This document shows, in pieces, positions 1-9,226 of a stretch of DNA of 41,674 nt (positions within the stretch are counted from its first letter, which is position 1; every line of letters begins with the position of its first letter). Position numbers and translations under genes: made by a program. Where the stretch lies: positions 1 to 41,674 of the IMG/VR virus record IMGVR_UViG_3300024177_000023, one strand, 5' to 3'. The notes under the pieces are model-generated. The model ran no database searches. It saw nothing but the letters and a program-made list of their open reading frames with translations, and had not been told where the DNA came from. The stretch comes from a virus.

Positions 1-676
1 TGTTTACCTGAACGGCGTCGTGATGAGTCCCGGAACGGCGGCTAATTACAATTCCGTGTTTACGGACAACGGCACCAACAGCCAGTGGACGGTGGGCTAC
101 GTCATTACCGGAACGCCGACGCTAAATACCTTTACGTTCGCGGCGGTAGCAGGGCAGGCCAATGCCGATGCAGGAGGAGCGCCGGGCATCACGGACGTAG
201 GCTACCTGACTTCCGCTTCGATGGTGGAAGTCAATAACAGCAGTTCTCCGCCGAATGTTTACCCGCTCATCGTCAAGCGCGAATTGGTAGTTTCCTCGCG
301 TGTCTCTATCCCTGAAAAAGTATCTGTGATAGCTGACCTGGGGACAGGAGTGCTCAAGATTCGCTTTCTGTGGGTTCCTGGTACGGTGGTCTATCAGGTC
401 AATAACGTCTACCAGATGAGAGCGCCGCTCAAGATAGACCTAAACGACACTTGGAGTCCATTCCCCGACGAACAAGGGGCGGTCATTCGCCAAGCCCTTC
501 TTTATCGCATGTACCGCTATCTCGGCTCCCCGAACGCCGACTCCGAATATCAGAAGCTCCAAGCAGCGATAAAGAAGGCGCAAGCTGGGGACGATGCCGC
601 GCCAACAGACGTGAACCTAGAGCCGGAAACGTCGCTCATGGATTCTAGCTACGATGGGATGGGAGGTTGGTGGTAG
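1..676 (+). CDS. Head-tail adaptor candidate, C-terminal two thirds (gene split by the window ends)
   Basis: The frame is open from base 2, and base 1 completes a codon begun by the last two bases of the window, so this continues the gene starting at 41298. The joined protein is about 350 aa. It has a helical N-terminus, a beta-rich insert, and a helical C-terminal part (QALLYRMYRYLG, then a coiled stretch) ending in GMGGWW. Position after the capsid genes and before a large nozzle-like protein fits a podovirus head-to-tail adaptor (P22 gp4 / T7 gp11 role). That role is inferred from gene order and fold style, not from a recognised motif. The stop overlaps the next start as TAGTG. Confidence 0.7.
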   Translation, partial: VYLNGVVMSPGTAANYNSVFTDNGTNSQWTVGYVITGTPTLNTFTFAAVAGQANADAGGAPGITDVGYLTSASMVEVNNSSSPPNVYPLIVKRELVVSSRVSIPEKVSVIADLGTGVLKIRFLWVPGTVVYQVNNVYQMRAPLKIDLNDTWSPFPDEQGAVIRQALLYRMYRYLGSPNADSEYQKLQAAIKKAQAGDDAAPTDVNLEPETSLMDSSYDGMGGWW

Positions 677-2532
677 TGCCTACGCCGCGAGTCCAGAACA
701 TCCATCGCTTGGAAGAGCCGGACACACTTTATGTCAACAAATTCTGGACCGGACTGTACAAGAACCGCTCGCCACTTTTTACACCTATCTCCGCTCTGGG
801 AATCCAGCTTATCGCCCGTCAGGACGTACTTTGGGACGGCCTGAACATGATGATTACTCCGCAGTTCACGCTCAAGCGGAGATACGGATTTTCTAAAGCC
901 TGCACTGCCGCATTCGGCGTTTCCGAATGGCCGCTGACGTTTTTCAGCTTCGAGAACCTGGCAGGCGTAATCAATCAGATCGTGGACACGCAAACGAACG
1001 TCTACACCTTCACAGGCTCGGCCAAGACCAGCATTTACACGAAGGGGACCACGGGACAATCGAGCTTCGTGGACGTGGCCAATATCCTATACTGGGTGGA
1101 CGGCAACGCCGCTAAGAAGTGGAACGGCACAACTGTCACGAATATCGGCATCGCAGCTTCCATCACCGCGCCGACGCTGAGCTTTGGAGCGGGAGCTTTA
1201 TCGCCTACAGTCGGCTTCAAGTATGTCTATGTCGGAAAGAACAGCACCACGGGGACAACCAGCACGGCGTCTCCTTCCTCCGCGAGCACGGGCATACAGA
1301 CTTCAAAGAATGTCACCGTGCAGGGCGACTTCATCGCTGACACGCAAGCCAACAAAATCGACATTTACCGCACAAAAGATGGCGGCTCTGTCTATTACTT
1401 TCTCGCGGAGATAGCGAATCCCGGCTCTGGAACATGGACGTACACGGATTCAACGCTCGACGCGAATCTGAACACGCTGCTTATCGCTCCAGTTGCGAAC
1501 GTCAATGACCCTCCTGCCGCTGGCATGTCTCTACTTGTCTGGTATGCAGGCCGTCTTTGGGGAGCTTCCGGCAACACGCTTTACTACTCTGGCGGCCCAG
1601 ACACGCTCAACGGCGTAGGAGAAGAGTCCTGGCCTCCTGGAAATAACTACACCGTTCCGGGGAACATCACAGCGCTGGCAGCTGTCACGCAAGGCTTGGT
1701 TATCTTCACGCGAGACAACGCTTTTGTGATTACCGGAACCTCCGCCGCTGATTTCACCGTTCCGATGCCCTGGCAGAAGAACTTCGGGGTACCGAATCAA
1801 AACTCCGTTACGCAAGACGGAGACATTCTCTACATTCACACCAGCAAGGGGCAAGTTTGGCAAATATCGGCAGGCGGTCTTGAAGAGAATGGCTTCGCAA
1901 TCCAGAAGCAGCTCGCGGCTTTTACGGTAGCGAATGTCTACATCGCTATCCACAGAAACGGCGGAGATGAAGGGCTATTTATCTCGGATGGCGCGGCGAA
2001 TCTCTACCGCTATTCGGCTGTGGCGAACTCCTGGGACACGGTGTACCAGCCAGCAGGCGGGATTGGCGCGATTGCCTCGATTGAAGGGTCAACGAATGAT
2101 TGGAGCCTGTTCATGGGACGGCCCACGGGCAGCGGGTTTATCCTGAGCCGCGATTTGACCACATTTCAGGATGACGGAGTTTCCTATTCCGCGAATGCGA
2201 TATTCGGCTCCATCAACGTAGCTCCGCCGCACAAAGTAGCGAAGATTTCTTGCACGTTGCTGCAAGTCACGTCTGCTGGGACCTACCCGACTGTGGCTGT
2301 AATGCTCAACGAGATTACGGACAGCAGCACGGCCCCGGCGACGTTCACAACACTTCCCAATCCAGTGCCCGACCCTCCCTTGATTCCGCTCGGCACAACG
2401 GTTGTTACTAAGAGGCACGATTTCAAAGCAGCGTCCATCCCCTTGCCGGAGTACGTCCAGCACATGCAGTTGAAGGTCAGCTTTGCGGCAGAGAACGCCG
2501 CAAACGAGATTTATGGGTTTGGCATCGCATGA
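676..2532 (+). CDS. Large tail structural protein, nozzle/hub candidate
   Basis: This 618-aa protein probably starts at GTG 676, overlapping the previous stop (TAGTG), with GGGAGG 9 nt upstream. A TTG at 667 is possible but sits directly on that ribosome site. The protein is beta-rich, with a fibronectin-like stretch near residues 165-270 (APTLSFG... WTYTDSTLD) and repeated short blade-like segments (WYAGRLWG, GNTLYYSGG, GDILYIHTS). Large beta-propeller-like proteins just after an adaptor gene serve as tail nozzle in podoviruses (T7 gp12 / P22 gp10 role). The role is inferred from position and composition. No enzyme motif is seen. Confidence 0.6.
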   Translation: MPTPRVQNIHRLEEPDTLYVNKFWTGLYKNRSPLFTPISALGIQLIARQDVLWDGLNMMITPQFTLKRRYGFSKACTAAFGVSEWPLTFFSFENLAGVINQIVDTQTNVYTFTGSAKTSIYTKGTTGQSSFVDVANILYWVDGNAAKKWNGTTVTNIGIAASITAPTLSFGAGALSPTVGFKYVYVGKNSTTGTTSTASPSSASTGIQTSKNVTVQGDFIADTQANKIDIYRTKDGGSVYYFLAEIANPGSGTWTYTDSTLDANLNTLLIAPVANVNDPPAAGMSLLVWYAGRLWGASGNTLYYSGGPDTLNGVGEESWPPGNNYTVPGNITALAAVTQGLVIFTRDNAFVITGTSAADFTVPMPWQKNFGVPNQNSVTQDGDILYIHTSKGQVWQISAGGLEENGFAIQKQLAAFTVANVYIAIHRNGGDEGLFISDGAANLYRYSAVANSWDTVYQPAGGIGAIASIEGSTNDWSLFMGRPTGSGFILSRDLTTFQDDGVSYSANAIFGSINVAPPHKVAKISCTLLQVTSAGTYPTVAVMLNEITDSSTAPATFTTLPNPVPDPPLIPLGTTVVTKRHDFKAASIPLPEYVQHMQLKVSFAAENAANEIYGFGIA

Positions 2533-3758
2533 TTAAGAACTCAGACCTGCAAGACGGTGTTTTGAGCACGATGGTAGCTGACATTCCTAAGTCCTATCGT
2601 CCTATCCGCCCGATTACTCCCATCACGCACCCTATAACAGGCATCATCGTCAGGACCGTTACGGATACTTCCGGTGCTGCACAGACTCCTGGGGCCGACC
2701 CAAGCGGCAAAAATGGCGTACCGCTAGCGCTCTTGAGCCTTACAGCGGTGCAATCCCCGGTCATTTACCAGGCGGTTGTCTATTCCGCCGTTACGGTTTC
2801 GTTCACGATTGACCCGTCAGACCAGAATTATGACCACTTGGCGATCTGGTTCACGGGCTACCACGGTAACGTCAATGCACAACTGATTGCTTCTGGCTCA
2901 GTTTCTCCGCTCACTTTCATTGTAGATGCCACGGGAGAGACGGTATCCGTATTCGGGCAGACAGTCTCTTCTGCTGGAAACTCCGCTCCACTGGATTTTG
3001 CCGCGCACACGCTTGTTACGCTGACAGGGCAGATTGGCGCTCCTCCAGCCCCGACTATCGCGCAGAGCGTGGTAGGAACTTCGACAGGCTTCCAATTCAG
3101 CTTCAATCAGGTGGTTTTCCCTGCCGGGGATGTGGAAGTCATTGCCGTTTACAAGGTTTATCGCAATACGGCCAACAATCCAGGGACCGCCTCGCTTATC
3201 CAGACCATCGTTCCGACGCCGAATCAGGTTGGGGCCATCGTGGTTTCGGACATCCTCATGGCGGCTTCGGGAAGCACGTACTACTACTGGGTCAGCGCCA
3301 TGAATACGCAGTCGTTCGAGAGCACGCTGACCTTCGCTGGAACATCCATTGGCTCCATCGGCTCAATGCCGTTCAGCGTTACAGGAACTTTCTCGTATGC
3401 GTCAACCTCGACAACCATCACATGGTCATGGACGGGCCTAAAGATTTATCGCGCAGACGGAAACATCACCTCAATTGCGGATAGCAACCAGTCCATCATC
3501 GGATTGACCGCGACAACGACGTATTGGTTTCAACCCTACTACGACGAAATTGCGCAAGCGATTGCCTGGGTTGCCGGTGGAACGGGAAGCCCTGCCTATG
3601 CGCAATCGGCTATCACCCTGGCTATCACGCAGACGGCCAATCTTTTGAATCACGTCACTTTGGCTGCTGGGGGAATGTCCGCCGCTACGACTACGAGCGG
3701 CTCTGGTGGAGGGTCTGGTGGCGGTGGCGGTGGTGGCGGGCGCGGGGGATTCGTCTAG
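2529..3758 (+). CDS. Fibronectin-like tail protein with a glycine-run C-terminus
   Basis: This 409-aa protein begins by ATGA overlap with the previous stop. Residues ~175-280 look like a fibronectin type III domain (APPAPTIAQS ... YKVYRN ... YYYWVSAMN). A second beta domain follows. The last ~20 residues are almost pure Gly/Ser with a run of eight glycines, a flexible tether or virion anchor. It lies between the nozzle-like protein and the spike genes, so a fibre or tail-decoration role is likely. No catalytic residues are recognised. Confidence 0.6.
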   Translation: MIKNSDLQDGVLSTMVADIPKSYRPIRPITPITHPITGIIVRTVTDTSGAAQTPGADPSGKNGVPLALLSLTAVQSPVIYQAVVYSAVTVSFTIDPSDQNYDHLAIWFTGYHGNVNAQLIASGSVSPLTFIVDATGETVSVFGQTVSSAGNSAPLDFAAHTLVTLTGQIGAPPAPTIAQSVVGTSTGFQFSFNQVVFPAGDVEVIAVYKVYRNTANNPGTASLIQTIVPTPNQVGAIVVSDILMAASGSTYYYWVSAMNTQSFESTLTFAGTSIGSIGSMPFSVTGTFSYASTSTTITWSWTGLKIYRADGNITSIADSNQSIIGLTATTTYWFQPYYDEIAQAIAWVAGGTGSPAYAQSAITLAITQTANLLNHVTLAAGGMSAATTTSGSGGGSGGGGGGGGRGGFV

Positions 3759-4102
3759 TGCAAATCTTCTTCATCTCGCCCACTGGATTTATGGCCGTGC
3801 GCAACGCTCTAAAAGGCATTCCCGGCCAGCGAACTCACGGTTGGGCCGACACGGACAATGGTAGCAATCAAGTTATCGGCGTGGCGGAAGTCTGGGGCGA
3901 CACGGAACTAGTAGCCACGGCGCTAGAGAACGCGGGGATTTTGCTCATGCCGGACCATCGCTTCAACGGGCCTATCGGCAAGCCCATCGTGGACGCGCTC
4001 GCGGCACATGGAGTAAACGCTTCCGATACTTGCTGCTCGGCGATGGAAAAGATTCACGCCAAGAGCGGATTCCCGCCGCACAAAATGAAGAGGTACGCTT
4101 AA
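3758..4102 (+). CDS. Small protein between tail genes, unknown
   Basis: The likely start is GTG 3758, overlapping the previous TAG, the TAGTG junction also used at 676 and 6469. The product is 114 aa (MQIFFISPTGF ... PPHKMKRYA). It holds a compact alpha/beta sequence with a CC pair (DTCCSAMEK) and a basic end. I do not recognise the family. Its place suggests a tail accessory or chaperone-like protein. The longer frame beginning at 3524 would overlap the previous gene's glycine-rich end and is unlikely. Confidence 0.55.
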   Translation: MQIFFISPTGFMAVRNALKGIPGQRTHGWADTDNGSNQVIGVAEVWGDTELVATALENAGILLMPDHRFNGPIGKPIVDALAAHGVNASDTCCSAMEKIHAKSGFPPHKMKRYA

Positions 4103-4665
4103 TGTCTCTTTGCACGGTCACGGGGAACGTCAAGACTCTCATCGGCGCATCTGCGGGCGTGGGAACGATTTATTTCTCGCTGAATTACAACGGCCCCGCG
4201 TATATCTCAGGAACGGGCGTTCTTGTGCCGACGAAAGTCACCGGAGCAATCGCCAGTGACGGGTCTTTCTCTGTAGCCTTGCAGGGCAATGACACGATTA
4301 GCCCTTCGGGAACGCTCTACATTATGACCGTTATTCTTGCCTCTGGAGGGACGTGGGAGGCGCTTTACAGCATCACCGGAGTTTCTTTCAATATCAATAC
4401 GGCTGTTCCCACAGGCGCTCCGTCTGTTCCAGTCTTTACCAATGCGCTGTTCCCTACGAACACTTCAAGCCCGCTGACTCCAAGCGGGACAATCAACGGA
4501 AGCAACAAGGTATTTACCCTGCCCACGACGCCAGGAACGATACTTTTCATTTTCAGAAATGGTGTATTGCAGCAAGGGGGAGGAAATGATTTCACGCTTA
4601 CGGGGAGCACCGTTACTTTTGTTAGCGCCCCTTCTACTGGCGATATTATTCTCGCCGTCTACTAA
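4102..4665 (+). CDS. Beta-rich tail/spike accessory protein
   Basis: The product is 187 aa and starts by TAATG overlap. The N-terminal half is beta-sandwich-like (VTGNVKTLIG ... YFSLNYNG ... SVALQGNDTI). The C-terminal ~60 residues contain GTINGSNKVFTLPTTP, then an FRNGVLQQGGGNDFTLTGSTVTF pattern. The latter is a common phage fibre module (short beta repeat around 'NGV.Q..G.Dyt'). It probably forms part of the adsorption apparatus. Its end is overlapped by 80 nt by the next gene. Confidence 0.6.
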   Translation: MSLCTVTGNVKTLIGASAGVGTIYFSLNYNGPAYISGTGVLVPTKVTGAIASDGSFSVALQGNDTISPSGTLYIMTVILASGGTWEALYSITGVSFNINTAVPTGAPSVPVFTNALFPTNTSSPLTPSGTINGSNKVFTLPTTPGTILFIFRNGVLQQGGGNDFTLTGSTVTFVSAPSTGDIILAVY

Positions 4666-6469
4666 AGCGCAGAGCAGAAATTGGCTGAATATTCCCATGC
4701 CTGCGCCAACGCTCGTTCGCGCAAATCAGATTTCCTTGAGCGATACTTTTGCTTTCACTGGCCCCAACACCCACAGCGGGACAGAGACGTTTAAGAATAT
4801 AAATAATGTACTCTATAGTAGTCAGTTTTCCGGCGCGGACATGGGTCTGAAGATCAATGCTGCGGCTATCAGTTTGGGAAGTGCGGGCGGCACGGTGATA
4901 GCAGACCAATCTGGAGCACAAACTTGGTCCACGGATATTTTTAATGGGGTGACGGGACCAGTGACAATTTTGTTTCCTAATTGCCCAACCATCACGGTAA
5001 ATACAGCAGCCACTCCACGTATTTCAGGAACCAAGGTACTGGGACAGTCTATTGGCTGCCCGACATTTTTTTTGGGCAACGCTACCGGAGACCTTTTTGA
5101 CGTTGCGGGAACTGCAACTTACTTCGAGTTTGGAAATGCAACCGTCAGAGCCGGAGTCCCGTTAACCTCTCCAAGCACGGTAGTGTCAGTCACGGGAGGT
5201 GCAAACAGCGGCTATGTTCACGATTTGTTCTTGCGGGACACCTACAACAATTTCAGCCTGGCCGGTTCAGCAAGCGGAGGCGTCAGTAATTGGGTTGTTC
5301 GTAGAATTTACTGGAATGGGTCTGACCCATCCGTGCACACGGGCTATATGATTTTCGTTGGCACCCACGATGGAGTAATTGGTTCTGGTGACAACCTTTT
5401 TAGTGAGTTCGTCAGCATTGGGGATGTTGCCACGCATGACACTGAGCAAATATCAATTGATTCGGGAAGCGACACCGTAAAATTTGATAAAATTGACCTT
5501 GGCTATTCAGCTAGTAATCTTTCAACGCAGCCGACGTGGAGATTCAGAAATGATTTCCCCGGCCTTTTCGCGCCTCGCTGGATTCGCATTTCTCACTCTT
5601 CCCCGGAAGCTCCAAATGCTACCTGTTTCGAGATAGGTGCTGGAACAAATCTGACCTTTGAGGCTATGTATGCTGAAGGTTGTAACATCGGGATGCACAT
5701 CTCTGGAGGGAATGGAATTGACATAACCCAAGGTTCTATTTTCGGATCGAATAAGAACGGAGGCATTTACGTTGACGGCGGCCTAGCCAACCTCCATCTA
5801 AGCATTAATGGCGTGAAGTTTGGCTCCAATTCGACTGCGACGACCAACACCACGGATGACATAAACGTCGGTGCGGGGACAACCTTTTGGGGGGTAACAA
5901 ACAGTTCCTTCGGCCAAGCCTTTGCTGGAGGAGGCGTGTCTCGATATGGTATCAACGGAAGTGGCGACAATTATAAAATTGCCAATAATCTAGTGAATAC
6001 GGCTGGTCTTGGAACTGCTTTTTCTAATGGCGTCAGCTTACCTGGTCTCACCCTCAAGAAAGGCTCCGGGGGCGGCAACTACACCAACGCCACAACCTCC
6101 TATACCGTAGCCGATGCGACGAACCTCTGCTTCACGGTGACAATCCCGACAGGATGGAAACTAGGCGTAAGCGCGAGCGGCGCACTGTCCACGGCAACGG
6201 CAGCGGTAGTGGCTCAAGCGGCCCTAACGGATAACGCAGCCTGCTCTACGGCGAACGCGGGCCTTTTGGTCGAGACCGCACCTATCCAGGGAGCGGCTAT
6301 TGGAGTAGCTGATTCTTTCGCGCTGAATTGGGTCATCACCGGCGACGGAGCGGCGCACAATATCGCACTCCAGTTCAAGACTTCCAACGTGGCGGATACG
6401 GCCTCGCTCATCAACTCAAGCGCGACAGTGACGCCGACCATGAAATTTGAATTGATGCCGAGCAACTAG
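4586..6469 (+). CDS. Pectate-lyase-fold tail spike with a Sec leader
   Basis: ATG 4586 is chosen because AGGGGGAGG lies just upstream and the product then starts with a textbook leader: MISRLR, a long Leu/Ala core, and STKA|Q cleavage near residue 28. The mature ~600 aa begins a right-handed beta-helix (FSGADMGLKINAAA, GGTVIADQSG, then repeated G-N-G turns). It ends in a beta-jelly-roll-like domain (SYTVADATNLCFTVTIP ... FELMPSN). Tail spikes of this fold bind or cleave surface polysaccharide. A cleavable leader is abnormal for a virion protein assembled in the cytoplasm. It overlaps the previous gene by 80 nt in another frame. Confidence 0.75.
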   Translation: MISRLRGAPLLLLAPLLLAILFSPSTKAQSRNWLNIPMPAPTLVRANQISLSDTFAFTGPNTHSGTETFKNINNVLYSSQFSGADMGLKINAAAISLGSAGGTVIADQSGAQTWSTDIFNGVTGPVTILFPNCPTITVNTAATPRISGTKVLGQSIGCPTFFLGNATGDLFDVAGTATYFEFGNATVRAGVPLTSPSTVVSVTGGANSGYVHDLFLRDTYNNFSLAGSASGGVSNWVVRRIYWNGSDPSVHTGYMIFVGTHDGVIGSGDNLFSEFVSIGDVATHDTEQISIDSGSDTVKFDKIDLGYSASNLSTQPTWRFRNDFPGLFAPRWIRISHSSPEAPNATCFEIGAGTNLTFEAMYAEGCNIGMHISGGNGIDITQGSIFGSNKNGGIYVDGGLANLHLSINGVKFGSNSTATTNTTDDINVGAGTTFWGVTNSSFGQAFAGGGVSRYGINGSGDNYKIANNLVNTAGLGTAFSNGVSLPGLTLKKGSGGGNYTNATTSYTVADATNLCFTVTIPTGWKLGVSASGALSTATAAVVAQAALTDNAACSTANAGLLVETAPIQGAAIGVADSFALNWVITGDGAAHNIALQFKTSNVADTASLINSSATVTPTMKFELMPSN

Positions 6470-6912
6470 TGCATATAACCGCAGAAGTCAAAGCCTTGTC
6501 ACTAGTCACGGAAGAAGAGCAAAAGAAATTCATCTCCTGGATGTGGCAATTCCGCGAGAAGTCCAACTTCGATATGGCGGTGATGAGTTACCCGCGCACG
6601 GTGATGTTTAGCGCATCGGATGAGCAAGGGCCGCTCGTATTCCTTCCCGCGCAGCCAATCCTCATGTTCGAGAGCCTGTGCGCAAGGCCGGGAGCCACGG
6701 AAAAGGAAATCGCTCTCTCGCTCTGGCGCATCGGTGAACTGGCAGACGAGACGATGAAGGATACCGGGATGCACGAAGCCTACTTTCTGACAAACGACCA
6801 AGCGGAGGCTGATTCCACGGAGAAGCACGGCTGGACGAAGCTCTTATTTGACCCTGCCAAGAATACCTACCTAATGAAACGGAGAATACCGGAGAGTCCA
6901 AATGCGACCTAA
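6469..6912 (+). CDS. Small protein before the ejection genes, possibly GNAT-like
   Basis: The product is 147 aa from GTG 6469, overlapping TAG of the spike gene. The sequence is mixed alpha/beta (VTEEEQKKFISWMW ... HEAYFLTNDQAEADSTEKHGW ... YLMKRR). The ending is reminiscent of small GNAT-like phage proteins next to internal virion genes, but no clear acetyl-CoA loop is visible. Function unassigned. Confidence 0.55.
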   Translation: MHITAEVKALSLVTEEEQKKFISWMWQFREKSNFDMAVMSYPRTVMFSASDEQGPLVFLPAQPILMFESLCARPGATEKEIALSLWRIGELADETMKDTGMHEAYFLTNDQAEADSTEKHGWTKLLFDPAKNTYLMKRRIPESPNAT

Positions 6913-7552
6913 TCCCTTCTGGCGCAACACGAAAACAGAGAAGCACAAGGGTGACCCGGTAGCCAAGCAAGCCGAAACGCAGCAAATGAATTTCGACTCG
7001 CAACTGATGGACATTTTCCAGAAACAGTACGGCACGCAAAGCTCGCAGCTCAGCTACCTGAACAGCGTGATGAAGCCGATTATCGACGCAGGCGGCAAGG
7101 GCTTCTCCGATGCGGACCTGGCTTCTATGCGCACGGCTGCGACGGACACGAACGCCCAGCAATTCCAGAACGCGCAAGACACCTTGCAAAATCAGATTAC
7201 GCAATCAAGCGGAGGGTCAAAACTGGCAGGCGTATCAGGTGCGACGATTCAGGCGAGGGCCGCGCTGCTCAATGCCGAGGCACAGAAGCAAGCCTCTGAC
7301 CAGGAAACCATCACCTCACAGAATGCGCAACTCAAGAACGCAAACTACTGGAACTCCATTAACGTGCTAAACGGCGTAGCTGCGCAGACTAACCCGCTCG
7401 GCTACGCAGGGACGGCCACAAGCGGAGGGAACACGGTAGCAGGGCTGTCGGGAGCGGTTACACAAGCGAATCAATCACAGTTGCTTGGCGCTCTAGGCGG
7501 CATCGCTGGAGGCGTTGGTGCTGGTCTCGGTGGATATTTTGCGCATCATTAG
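6902..7552 (+). CDS. Internal virion (ejection) protein candidate 1
   Basis: The product is 216 aa: a Gln/Asn/Ala-rich helical region (residues ~25-160) followed by a Gly/Ala hydrophobic C-terminus (LLGALGGIAGGVGAGLGGYFAHH pattern, split here: LLGALGGIAG then GVGAGLGGYF). Helix-rich proteins with a glycine-zipper end, in a row of three after the tail genes, match podovirus ejection proteins that enter the host envelope with the DNA. The start overlaps the previous gene by 11 nt. Family not identified; role inferred. Confidence 0.55.
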   Translation: MRPNPFWRNTKTEKHKGDPVAKQAETQQMNFDSQLMDIFQKQYGTQSSQLSYLNSVMKPIIDAGGKGFSDADLASMRTAATDTNAQQFQNAQDTLQNQITQSSGGSKLAGVSGATIQARAALLNAEAQKQASDQETITSQNAQLKNANYWNSINVLNGVAAQTNPLGYAGTATSGGNTVAGLSGAVTQANQSQLLGALGGIAGGVGAGLGGYFAHH

Positions 7553-7564
7553 AGGAGTTTCCTG

Positions 7565-9226
7565 ATGGTTGAAGATACCGCAACGTCCACGTCCACAACG
7601 AACACGATGGCAAATAGCGGCGCGTTCGATGCCGCTCCCGCTCCACCGCCAGAACAGCAGATGATGCCAGCTTCTGCGGAATTGACGCCGCCTTCGCCGG
7701 CAGCGCAACCCGCGCCCATTCTTTCCGGCTTGCAACCTGCAACTCAACCGCCTCCGGCAGCTGGAACGCCTTCCGTCTGGAAAAATATCGTCATGGGAGC
7801 GATCTACGGCCTCGCAGGTTCAGGCGGAGCCAAGACTTTCGGGGCTGGGGCGGGCGGAGGGGCGGCAAGCGTACTAGCGCAAGAGCAGCTCCAGAAAGAG
7901 AACGCTGCTCGACAGGCAGCGCAGCAGGCTGACGTTCAATTCAAATCCGTGCAAGCCGCGCACATGATTGCGGAGACGGCCGTTCTGAACAGGCAGCTTT
8001 CCACGATGGATGAGGACCACCAGCAGAAGGTATTCGACAACGGTCTTGAGTCCATGAAGAGTTTGCAGAGCATGGGCTTCACGCCCTACTCCATCACGGA
8101 TGATGCAGAGGATGAAGCAGGCGGAAGCGCACACGCGGCAATGAAGGACGCAACCAATAAGCTGGGTGGTGTTCCGGCAACGCTCAGCGTTCCTCTTGGC
8201 CCGCACAAGTGGGCGCATTTCAACTTGCAGCAGGGGGCGCAAACCGGGACGGCCATCAAGATTATCAATGATTTCAACTCCCGCTTCGGGCAGCCCACTG
8301 TCCAAGGTGTGGCTCCTCCGAAACCGGGGAGCGCCGAAGAGCAGGCGCAGATCAAAACAGCCAAGGATGATTGGGACTTACTGCACACACCCACGTCCGA
8401 TGACGGCGAATTGCAGAACATGCAAAACAAGCTGGCCCTCGTCCAGAGCTTGCCCGATGACACGCCCTACAAGAAAGACACCATCGGCCTGCTTACCAAG
8501 AACATAGAAACCTCAAAGCCCTTGGCGCAATCCGTCAAGGACAAGGCGAATCAGGCTGCCGCAAACAAAGCGAAGAGCCAAAAGCAGGCCGAAATTGACA
8601 CGGAGACTAGCCCTGCGAACGTAGCGGCTCAGGCAAAACTCGCCGGGGCAAAATCTTCCGCTGAGGCCAGTGCCAAGGCTGCTGCTGACACGGCATCCGG
8701 TGAATGGAAGCCCAAAGTAACCGCCGATGAAAAGAAGAAAGCGGAACTTGCGGAGAATATCGCGGAGAACGCCACTGCGGTAAACGCCATCCTCGCCCGC
8801 CGTCCCGACCTGGTAGGTGCTGTCGCCGGGCGCTTTACGAACGCTCAGCAGATGATTGGCAACAATGACAAGGACATTTCCGCTGTAGGCAATCGCGTCC
8901 ACAATATCGCAATGGCCAACTCTGGAGTACATGGCTTCCGCTCGCAGGAAGGTGTCGAAGAGACGGAAAGGAACATCTTGAACAGTTTCAAGAACGGGCC
9001 GGATGCGGTGAAAGGTGCACTTGGCTCGAACGTAGATTCCGTGCAGACGTTCATCGACAATGCCCGGCCACCAAGCTATCAGACCCATTCATCGCAGGGC
9101 GGGGCAGGGACCTACTACCACAATAAGATTGCAGCCCCACAGCCGATTTACGCAGCGGCCCCTGGCAAGCCGCGCATGATGTCAACCGATGGAGGAAAGA
9201 CTTGGCAGACGGCACCGGCACAATAA
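7565..9226 (+). CDS. Internal virion (ejection) protein candidate 2
   Basis: The product is 553 aa with AGAGG upstream of the ATG. The N-terminus is Pro/Ala-rich and disordered (residues 1-65). A Gly-rich segment (GAIYGLAGSGGAKTFGAGAG, ~residues 75-95) could insert into membrane. Long coiled-coil stretches rich in Ala, Lys and Gln follow (residues ~100-160, 300-400). No transglycosylase or peptidase motif is seen. Size and position in the triplet suggest a DNA-ejection/internal capsid protein. Confidence 0.55.
   Translation: MVEDTATSTSTTNTMANSGAFDAAPAPPPEQQMMPASAELTPPSPAAQPAPILSGLQPATQPPPAAGTPSVWKNIVMGAIYGLAGSGGAKTFGAGAGGGAASVLAQEQLQKENAARQAAQQADVQFKSVQAAHMIAETAVLNRQLSTMDEDHQQKVFDNGLESMKSLQSMGFTPYSITDDAEDEAGGSAHAAMKDATNKLGGVPATLSVPLGPHKWAHFNLQQGAQTGTAIKIINDFNSRFGQPTVQGVAPPKPGSAEEQAQIKTAKDDWDLLHTPTSDDGELQNMQNKLALVQSLPDDTPYKKDTIGLLTKNIETSKPLAQSVKDKANQAAANKAKSQKQAEIDTETSPANVAAQAKLAGAKSSAEASAKAAADTASGEWKPKVTADEKKKAELAENIAENATAVNAILARRPDLVGAVAGRFTNAQQMIGNNDKDISAVGNRVHNIAMANSGVHGFRSQEGVEETERNILNSFKNGPDAVKGALGSNVDSVQTFIDNARPPSYQTHSSQGGAGTYYHNKIAAPQPIYAAAPGKPRMMSTDGGKTWQTAPAQ

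Noticed and set aside
6662-7204. 180-aa minus-strand frame
   Set aside because: Arg/Ser-rich antisense shadow of plus-strand tail genes.
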